Origin: a virus
Length of the DNA stretch: 20,825 bases
Strand: one strand, 5' to 3'
IMG/VR virus record: IMGVR_UViG_3300020473_000156
Location: 1-20,825 of that record
The position numbers and the translations under genes are program-made. Below the pieces are notes generated by a model. It did not search any database. It was not told the origin of the DNA and saw nothing but the letters and a program-made list of their open reading frames with translations. Shown one piece after another: positions 6,862 to 14,379 of the stretch; position 1 is the first letter of the stretch, and the number at the start of each line of letters is the position of its first letter.

Positions 6862-9800
6862 TTAATACTTAAGTAGTTGTTCTAACTCCTTTCTACCCTC
6901 TAAACTATCTAATGAATTAGGTATATTACCCATTCTTAAAGCATTTTTAACTTGTAAATTACGTTCACCGATAGAAGAATATTGTTCGTGGAATCTCTCT
7001 AGAGCAGAGCAAGCAAACCTCATAGCATCTCTATGGATTCTATCTAATTCTTGATGCACTACTAATTCTTTAATTGCATAATCGGATTGTTTTTTCCAAC
7101 CTCTTGCTTTTTTATACTCCTTCAATTTTTTGTTCCAAAAATCATCTGGAGCTGTCATCATGCCTTCTATTTGTCCAGCTAAATTCATATTATTAGCTAT
7201 CCAGTTATTAATCCATTGACGATCTGTAGGTGTAATACGCATCTTTGTGATTGGATTAGATTTCATACTAGGTAAACTATCCCAACCAGTACTTAATAAC
7301 CATTGTCTCCAAGGTTCCATATCACCATTAGATTTAAAGAATGGCATAAATGCATTGGTTGCAGCTGTTAAAGGCTCATGGAATCTAATTGGTTTACCAG
7401 TATACATATCTACTTGATCAACCAAATTAGCAGGATTCATAAACTTCCATTTGTTCGCCATTAAAGATCCCCAATCATTTTGTACATCCTTTAACTGTGG
7501 AGCGATTGCATTGTTCAATACACTCCTCATCCCAGATGGAGCAAAAGGTATTAATGAATCAGCTTGTCCAGCAACAAAACGTTTAAATGCACCTTCATCA
7601 CCAGAGAACATAGACACAAGAGGTTCAAATCCACTAAGGAATGTCTTGTTAGCTACATTCATACTAATAGAAAACGCTAACTTCTGATACATTTGTTCAG
7701 TAGCAGCTTGATCAATACGATCAGAATAGTAAACTAGATCTCCTACTGTACTTAATAGACTATCAAATGGTTCAAATCCTTTATAACTATGCCATTCGCC
7801 TGTGATAGGGTTTTTAATTGAGTTAAATTTAGCACCCATATCTTGCATACGTTTACGCTCACCAGCACTATGAGGACCATTACCAGTAAGATTACCTTCT
7901 AATGCCCATAAACCAGCAGCTGTAACTACAGAACCACCCATTAACTGACGACCAATATACTCAGATTTCAGACTATTAAATGCATCTATACTGTAATCTA
8001 ACCCATGCTCAGCTAAAGCTTCGGTCATAGTCTCAACTGTATTAGCAGTTAAAACTTTACGTGCTTTAGTATAGGCTGGTAATAAACTACTACCGGGTGT
8101 GAATGACCAAGCAACTTGTAATGAATTAATACCAGTTCTTGGGAACATGAATAAAGCTCTAGCAGCTGGTACTTTTTCAATGACTTGGTTAACTCTATTA
8201 ACTAAATCATTATCTAAGTTTAGTGCTATTTCTTGTGCAGAATGTTTAGCTGCTTTATCTCTTAATAATCCAGTGTGATCAAATGCATCATCATATAATC
8301 TACGTTGTAGTTTATTAAAAGCATCTTTACTGAATGCACCATTTGTTTCTTCCATCAATTGTGCATAAGCCTTAGCTCTAGCACTACCACTAGCCATCAT
8401 AGAGTTAGTGAAACCATCAATAGAATACATGGCATTAATACCCCATTTAGTAAATGGATTATTATTATACCAGTGCATACCTTTAGCAAAGTTCCATAAA
8501 GCAACTTTACCGTTTTCACCTTCAGCTCGCCAAACATCAGACATAGCTTCTAATGCTTCAAAGTTATCCATCTTAGCTGAACGTAGGTCTGCACGACCAC
8601 GCATCATAGCTTCTTCTGGTTTTAACTTAGCTAGTTTCCATTCCTCTCCCATCACTTTAAAAGCACGTTTAATATTCTCAGAGAAACCTCCATATGTCCA
8701 CAATGCTTTTTGGAATGATTTTGCATCACCTGTAAGTTTTGAACCTACTAATACTGTAGCTGGTTTAAGTGCAGTCAACATAGAGTTACCAGTGATTGCA
8801 CGTAAAGGTGCAAGACCACTTAACATATGATTATAACGTACACCGTTTAGACCTTGTACTACTAAACTAGGTACTTCAGGTTCGGCATCATAGAATGCTT
8901 TTTTAACTAAACCTATATTATTTTCTGTCCATCTATTTAATTTATGGATTTGATCTACTTCACCATTAGTAGCTTCAATAGCTAAGACAATTGGTTTTAA
9001 ATATTCAGGATTAGCTTTAGCTATCTTATCTAAAGTATCATATGTTCTATGACCTTTCCATTGAGCAGCTTCTAATCCTTCAGCAAATTCATCAGCTTGA
9101 TTTAATAACCATTGGTTAATAGCAGATTGATCACCAGCTTTAGCTATTTGTTTAAATTCTTGAGCTTTGCTAACAACATATTTATTAGCATTAACTTCTT
9201 TATTTAAAAGCCTAAGCTTTTCAATCATTATTTCTTGTTGCCTACCTGTATCTGCTATATCACCTATAAGACTAACAGCTGATGCTGTGTCTGCTGCATC
9301 CCCAGCTACTTGGTTTGTAACCATAGCTGATGCTCGCATAGTCTTAGGATTATATATATCAGAAAAAGCTTTAGAGAACGCTTCTGCTAAAACAGGTCCA
9401 TGCCTATAATCTACTTTGGCAGCATTATAGATATTACCTTTCATCTCATTGACAATAGTTTCAACTTGTTTTATACTAACTTCAGGTTTGAAAACATCAT
9501 CATATAATCTAGTAACTGCTTTATTTATTTCAGTAGGTGGTATTACTTGACCATTAATTTTAGCTCCTACAGAAGCAGTAAGATCCTGTTCAAATAATTC
9601 ACGTAATTGTGAAGCTCTTTCTTGAGCAGGTGCTTTAGCTAACTTCTTAAGGAATACTGTATCTACAACAGGTCTAGCTCTACCATTTGTAGTGCCTATA
9701 TTATTTTGAATTCTATAATTATCAATTTTAGATTTAACTGGATTAGGTTGTAAATCTGTTACAACTCTAGCGTTAGGTCCAATTGGAGGATCATTGACAA

Positions 9801-10665
9801 ATGAATCGTATTTAGTATTCTGTGGATCTTTTAATATCCTTGAAGCAGTTTCTCGTTTAACTTCTTTTGCTCTTGCAGCTCTACGTGATAATACCGATTC
9901 AGATATAGGGTCTTGACCTTCAAAACCTGTAGCATGTTTAGCTAAAGTTTTCTCAGCTGCTTCATCAGCAGGTATGAATTTTAAAGCCTTTCCTAATGCA
10001 AACGAAGCTAGTAGTAAATCTACACCAGCACTTAAGCCAGCTGCTTCCATTACATTCTTTTTCCTTATAATATCTGGACTATCTGTATCTCTAGTAGCCC
10101 AAGGTAGATCCCAACCTAACCAATCATTTAATGCAGCAGCTATATTATCTTGGTCTTTTGAATGGGAAGAGATAGCAGTCACACCAGCATCTACACCTGC
10201 ATGAGCAGCTATAGTACCTAAAATACGTGTAACTTGTGGTATACTTCTAGCAGCTGTAGCGGCTTTTAAAGAACCAGTTACGATACCACCTGTTGCTAAT
10301 GTAGGTACAATAACAGAGGAAGCATCTCTAATAACTTTATGTGCTGGGTGATTAGATCGTGGTGAGTTTTCATCCCACCATTCATCAACAGGTTTTAACC
10401 ATGGAACTAGACCAGCAGTATCAGTAATGAAATCAGCTGTACCTAATGGTATTGCAGCTGCAGCATGGCCTATATTATATACAGCACCTTTATCTTCTGT
10501 AGGTGCTGCTTCCTCCACAGGAGCCTCAGATTCAGTAGAAGCTGCTGCTTTAGCATCTTCTTCAGATTTCCATTTCAAATACTTTTGATTATGTTGTTGC
10601 TCAACACGTTCTTGATCTGTCTGAGGTATATAATCTTGATTTATATCACTTGAAAAATCAGACAT
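6862..10665 (-). CDS. gp16: Internal virion (ejection) protein, T7 gp16-like by position and size
   Basis: 1267 aa, close to the 1318 of T7 gp16. Residues 36-59 are Ala/Glu-rich low complexity. Hydrophobic or Gly/Ala-rich segments follow at about 66-90 (GHAAAAIPLGTADFITDTAG), 116-132 (SSVIVPTLATGGIVTG) and 208-228 (AAGLSAGVDLLLASFALGKAL), which could enter the inner membrane. The rest is long and largely alpha-helical, ending EGRKELEQLLKY. In T7 the largest core protein leaves the virion and forms the channel that carries DNA across the cell envelope. I see no transglycosylase active-site region at the N-terminus, which T7 gp16 has. Translation starts in a TAATG overlap with the gp15-like gene, helped by a strong GGGAGGTGG sequence inside that gene's end. 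Function is from gene order, size and composition. Confidence 0.8.
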   Translation of the reverse strand: MSDFSSDINQDYIPQTDQERVEQQHNQKYLKWKSEEDAKAAASTESEAPVEEAAPTEDKGAVYNIGHAAAAIPLGTADFITDTAGLVPWLKPVDEWWDENSPRSNHPAHKVIRDASSVIVPTLATGGIVTGSLKAATAARSIPQVTRILGTIAAHAGVDAGVTAISSHSKDQDNIAAALNDWLGWDLPWATRDTDSPDIIRKKNVMEAAGLSAGVDLLLASFALGKALKFIPADEAAEKTLAKHATGFEGQDPISESVLSRRAARAKEVKRETASRILKDPQNTKYDSFVNDPPIGPNARVVTDLQPNPVKSKIDNYRIQNNIGTTNGRARPVVDTVFLKKLAKAPAQERASQLRELFEQDLTASVGAKINGQVIPPTEINKAVTRLYDDVFKPEVSIKQVETIVNEMKGNIYNAAKVDYRHGPVLAEAFSKAFSDIYNPKTMRASAMVTNQVAGDAADTASAVSLIGDIADTGRQQEIMIEKLRLLNKEVNANKYVVSKAQEFKQIAKAGDQSAINQWLLNQADEFAEGLEAAQWKGHRTYDTLDKIAKANPEYLKPIVLAIEATNGEVDQIHKLNRWTENNIGLVKKAFYDAEPEVPSLVVQGLNGVRYNHMLSGLAPLRAITGNSMLTALKPATVLVGSKLTGDAKSFQKALWTYGGFSENIKRAFKVMGEEWKLAKLKPEEAMMRGRADLRSAKMDNFEALEAMSDVWRAEGENGKVALWNFAKGMHWYNNNPFTKWGINAMYSIDGFTNSMMASGSARAKAYAQLMEETNGAFSKDAFNKLQRRLYDDAFDHTGLLRDKAAKHSAQEIALNLDNDLVNRVNQVIEKVPAARALFMFPRTGINSLQVAWSFTPGSSLLPAYTKARKVLTANTVETMTEALAEHGLDYSIDAFNSLKSEYIGRQLMGGSVVTAAGLWALEGNLTGNGPHSAGERKRMQDMGAKFNSIKNPITGEWHSYKGFEPFDSLLSTVGDLVYYSDRIDQAATEQMYQKLAFSISMNVANKTFLSGFEPLVSMFSGDEGAFKRFVAGQADSLIPFAPSGMRSVLNNAIAPQLKDVQNDWGSLMANKWKFMNPANLVDQVDMYTGKPIRFHEPLTAATNAFMPFFKSNGDMEPWRQWLLSTGWDSLPSMKSNPITKMRITPTDRQWINNWIANNMNLAGQIEGMMTAPDDFWNKKLKEYKKARGWKKQSDYAIKELVVHQELDRIHRDAMRFACSALERFHEQYSSIGERNLQVKNALRMGNIPNSLDSLEGRKELEQLLKY

Positions 10666-13049
10666 TATTGACCACCTCCCATTGCGTTAAAAATCTCCAA
10701 TGCTGATGGACTGAATTTATTCCCATTATCTGGACCTTTATAGTTTTTAACTAATTCTTTTTTAGAAGCTGAAGTGTTTGGATGTTCTTGTATCACATTA
10801 TTATACAACAATATACCTAACGTACCTTCTTTAGTTGCATGTGTACTATATAAATGTCTATGGTATTCTGGTGGGATTTTACTAGAATTTGCTTCTTCTA
10901 TTGTATCTAAATTTTCTGGGATATCTATACCTAAGAAACGAGCTTGTGCTTCTAAAGCTTCTCTAGGTGTATATTTTAAAGTACCATCTGAATTGATTCC
11001 AAACTTAGTAACAAAATGTAAAACTGCAGGTGGGTACTCATGTTTATTATGAGCCAACCCTTTATAATAATCTTCTACCATTTTCATTGGGAAAACAGCT
11101 TGAGTAGATAATATATCAGGATTAGCTTGTACATCTTTTGATGTTATATTACTATAAGGATATGGTTCTCTGCCAGTATCAACACCAGCTGAAAAATCTT
11201 TAAATTCAGGTGATTGTACTGTTATCTCTCTACCATCTTTTGTTATTATTTTACGTTGAGATATTGAATAAGCACCATCAGCAATGTCTTTATCTATCTG
11301 CCCTTTAGCCCATATTAATGCATCTTCTCTACCTTTCCCATCTATAATAGCCATTTTAAAATATTGACCCAGTTCTCTTTTAACTCGCATTTTAGCTAAA
11401 GTAGAAGAACTAACATTCTTACCTTCTGAACCATGTTGTTTTAAAATATCTTCTACAATAGTACTGGCTTGTGATGTTACTACTTTGTTTTCCTCACTAG
11501 TAAAATTAAAAGGACTTGCTTCATCAGCACGCTTTAACCAGTCATTAGTTTTCTTTGGACTTAACTGCATTCGTATGACATCACTCCTAGTCAACGTTTT
11601 ATTGTTCAACATGTCCCATAAAAATGGTTCTCCTATTTTATCGTTCATTGCTGAACCTGAAGTTAATCCATATAGTTCTAATAACATGCTTCTAGCTGAC
11701 TCGTTTTTATTATTTTTAGTATATTCACCTAATAAGAATTCTTTTTTATTAGGTATGTTTTCCCAGTTATTTAATATATCAGTCCTTATAAGTTCAGCTT
11801 CGTTTTTCTCTTCAGATACTCTTTTAACTCTTTGTGCATCTAATACAGCAGCTCTTTCACGTACAAATTCAGTATATGCAGCTTTATATTCATTGAATTT
11901 TTTATCATTCCTTTCATACCAAAGAACAGGTTTACCACCGTCTCGTGGTTTCATTTCGTAATTAACTAATTCATTTAAAAACCTTTCATCTAACACACCA
12001 GTTTTTAATAAAGCTACAGTTGCTCTATGTCTATTAGCTTCTGCACCGATAAAATTAGTTTTACCAGCTTGTAAAGCAGTCATATCAAACATAGCTCTTA
12101 CACCACCTGTTTTAAATTTGGTAGCTAAGATATCTTGAAATTTTGCATCTTCAGCTTTTTGAAAATCTTTAGAAATCTGTTGACGTAAGGTTGCAATACC
12201 ACGTCCATTAACTAAAGCTACCTTTTTTTGTATATGTTCAGAAACTAAGTTCTCACTTATATGACCTACTCCCGGTTGGTTTATATATTGATTAGATAAA
12301 AGATCTTGTAACTGTTGGAATCTTACAATATCACCATTACTCCAAGCAGCACCTAAAGACATAGTTGTGCCGTCAGGTAGTTCTAGTGGAGTGTTATATT
12401 TACTCCAATAGTATCCTTCATACTTTTCACCTGCTTTTACAGCTTCGCCTTCACGTAAACCTTTTAGCGACCAACCGCTTAGGTTTCTTATATTTTTTAT
12501 CCTATCCCAACTAGCACCTTTAGATCTAAGTTCATTGATCAGTTCATTATTCTTACCTTCGTAATCTTCAATCTGACTATCTAGATTTTTTAAATGTTTT
12601 ACATCTGTTGAATCTAGATCATAACGTAAAGCTAAATTCCTTCCGTATGCTATTCTACCATCTTTATAACCCTCTATTCCTTTTGTAAGACTTTGTTTAA
12701 TAAGATCAGAAAAAGGTGCAAGAGCTTGTAATCTTTCTTTACCAGCTGATTTAAGTTCAGCTGCATTATTTAATAAGACTTTGTGGTTTTGATCTAAAGC
12801 TTGTTTAAATGTACCAGCAAAAGCTTGACGTAATTTAGTAGCTTGGTTGCGTTCTTGTTCTTCTTTTTTAAAATTATTCTCTAGTTTGGAAAGGAATCTT
12901 TCTCGATTAGCATCTTCCTTGGCTGATACTTCTTTCCATTGTTGTAGATACCTTCTGCCTTCTTGTAAAAATTTAGAAGAAACATCAGGAGTTTTTATTA
13001 AATTAGATTGAACACTACTTTTCTGGGCGTACCCTCGAAATTGGCTCAT
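10665..13049 (-). CDS. gp15: Internal virion (ejection) protein, T7 gp15-like by position and size
   Basis: 794 aa, against 747 in T7 gp15. The protein is rich in Lys, Glu and Gln and predicted to be almost wholly helical. Its N-terminus (MSQFRGYAQKSS) is followed by long coiled-coil-like runs at about residues 36-110, for example QERNQATKLRQAFAGTFKQA. No signal peptide or clear membrane span is visible. It would form the middle part of the internal core and, after ejection, the periplasmic part of the DNA conduit. The C-terminus (NAMGGGQ) encodes the Shine-Dalgarno of the next gene, with TAATG overlap. It is separated from the gp14-like gene by 37 nt. The assignment rests on order, length and composition more than on sequence motifs. 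Confidence 0.78.
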   Translation of the reverse strand: MSQFRGYAQKSSVQSNLIKTPDVSSKFLQEGRRYLQQWKEVSAKEDANRERFLSKLENNFKKEEQERNQATKLRQAFAGTFKQALDQNHKVLLNNAAELKSAGKERLQALAPFSDLIKQSLTKGIEGYKDGRIAYGRNLALRYDLDSTDVKHLKNLDSQIEDYEGKNNELINELRSKGASWDRIKNIRNLSGWSLKGLREGEAVKAGEKYEGYYWSKYNTPLELPDGTTMSLGAAWSNGDIVRFQQLQDLLSNQYINQPGVGHISENLVSEHIQKKVALVNGRGIATLRQQISKDFQKAEDAKFQDILATKFKTGGVRAMFDMTALQAGKTNFIGAEANRHRATVALLKTGVLDERFLNELVNYEMKPRDGGKPVLWYERNDKKFNEYKAAYTEFVRERAAVLDAQRVKRVSEEKNEAELIRTDILNNWENIPNKKEFLLGEYTKNNKNESARSMLLELYGLTSGSAMNDKIGEPFLWDMLNNKTLTRSDVIRMQLSPKKTNDWLKRADEASPFNFTSEENKVVTSQASTIVEDILKQHGSEGKNVSSSTLAKMRVKRELGQYFKMAIIDGKGREDALIWAKGQIDKDIADGAYSISQRKIITKDGREITVQSPEFKDFSAGVDTGREPYPYSNITSKDVQANPDILSTQAVFPMKMVEDYYKGLAHNKHEYPPAVLHFVTKFGINSDGTLKYTPREALEAQARFLGIDIPENLDTIEEANSSKIPPEYHRHLYSTHATKEGTLGILLYNNVIQEHPNTSASKKELVKNYKGPDNGNKFSPSALEIFNAMGGGQ

Positions 13050-13086
13050 AATTAGTTGTTGTTAAAATTATTTGAGACCCCACTGT

Positions 13087-14379
13087 TCAGCTACTTAAGT
13101 AGCTAGCTACTTTATCTCCAGCTGCAGCTGCAATTGGATTTGCAGCAGCCAGTGCTAAATCTGCACCAGCACCGAATAGATTAAGCATCTGATTACCACC
13201 TGCTTGGTTGATACCACGTACAGGTTTTGGTCCCATCTGTGCTTTAGGTATTGCGGCTTGTGACATCTTAGGTGTTTTGAATGGTAACTCTTCCATAGGT
13301 GGGTCTATAGGTTTGATAGGTACATTACCCCATGCACTAAGATCTGCTTGGTATTTGTCCATAAGAATCCTTTGTTGATCTGCTGCATATTGAAGCTCAG
13401 CACTATCTCTAGAAGCTTGTACTTGTTCTCTACCAAACTCAGTTCTTGTACCAAGTTGTGAGAATTTTAAACCAATACCTTCTTGAGCACGTTCAGCTTG
13501 TTGAACTGTGTGCTCTAAGTTTTTAGAAATTTCTTCATATCTTAGATTTGTCTTCTTAGCTGTATCCATTAAACCTTCTGAAATTCTTCTAAAGTTTAAT
13601 GCTTCAGATGCATCAGCTCTAGTAATAGAATCAACAATAGCAGCTTGTGTAGCCCCGTGGGACGCTAATAAAGCTTGTAATGCCTTACCTGCTGAACGAC
13701 CTGCTTGACCTAGATTTCTTTGAGCACCTTCTTTTTGAACATACTCTCTTCTTAAGTCTTGCATTTTAAAACCAGCCTTAGCTCTAGTTTCATCTAATCC
13801 TTGCCTTAAACCTGCTTTATCTAATGCAGCTTGGGCTTGAGCAATTTCTTTATTTAGTGCTGTACCTTTAACTTGTAATGCAGCAATTTCATCTGCTTGT
13901 ACTATTCTATCAGTTAAAGAACTTGTTTCATATGCAGCTGTTTGTCCACCTTCATAATACTTTAAAAGTAAATCTCTATCTTGGAAACCAAGTGAAGTTA
14001 AAGTATCTTCATAAGATCTGGCTGTATCATTTAAAGCTATTAAACCAGCAAGACGATTGAAATCCATTTGAGATGAATAACTATCTAAAGCTTTTTCATA
14101 AGCAGTATCTTGAAGTTGCATAGTATACTGTCTATTTCTTTCTCTTCCAGTCCAGCCTTTAATAGCATTTGCATCAGCATACATTATTTGCATATCTTCA
14201 TCAAGTGAAGTGCGATACTGATCCCATTCTTTTTCAGCTATTTTACTTTCTAGATTAGCATAAGCAAATCCAAAATTATCTGCATTTACTTTATCTTGTG
14301 CATTTAATAATGCTTCTTGTCTGTCATAAGGTGTAGGACCAAACCAACCTGTATTGTCTAAAAAATCTTTAAGACTCAT
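13087..14379 (-). CDS. gp14: Internal virion core protein in the T7 gp14 position
   Basis: 430 aa, more than twice T7 gp14 (196 aa). Residues 1-345 are helical and coiled-coil-like, rich in Gln, Glu and Ala (for example AQAQAALDKAG and HTVQQAERAQEG). A Pro-rich linker at 352-386 follows (VPIKPIDPPMEELPFKTPK). The C-terminal 30 residues are hydrophobic, with LFGAGADLALAAANPIAAAAG, a likely membrane-inserting helix. That suits the outer-membrane part of the ejected DNA channel. It begins in a TAATG overlap with the nozzle gene; a perfect AGGAGG lies 5 nt before the ATG and serves as the last Arg-Arg codons of that gene, so coupling is strong. The large size suggests added domains relative to T7. 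Confidence 0.75.
   Translation of the reverse strand: MSLKDFLDNTGWFGPTPYDRQEALLNAQDKVNADNFGFAYANLESKIAEKEWDQYRTSLDEDMQIMYADANAIKGWTGRERNRQYTMQLQDTAYEKALDSYSSQMDFNRLAGLIALNDTARSYEDTLTSLGFQDRDLLLKYYEGGQTAAYETSSLTDRIVQADEIAALQVKGTALNKEIAQAQAALDKAGLRQGLDETRAKAGFKMQDLRREYVQKEGAQRNLGQAGRSAGKALQALLASHGATQAAIVDSITRADASEALNFRRISEGLMDTAKKTNLRYEEISKNLEHTVQQAERAQEGIGLKFSQLGTRTEFGREQVQASRDSAELQYAADQQRILMDKYQADLSAWGNVPIKPIDPPMEELPFKTPKMSQAAIPKAQMGPKPVRGINQAGGNQMLNLFGAGADLALAAANPIAAAAGDKVASYLSS
13089..13110 (-). repeat. Overlapping perfect palindromes over the gp14-like stop codon
   Basis: A 16-bp perfect palindrome (AGCTACTTAAGTAGCT, 13089-13104) overlaps a 12-bp one (GTAGCTAGCTAC, 13099-13110). In the minus-strand mRNA AGCTAC-TTAA-GTAGCT forms a hairpin that includes the last codons, Ser-Tyr-Leu-Ser-Ser, up to the stop. 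No U-run follows, so it is not a terminator. A cleavage, stability or translation-insulating hairpin, as at RNase III sites between T7 genes, is possible. Confidence 0.55.
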
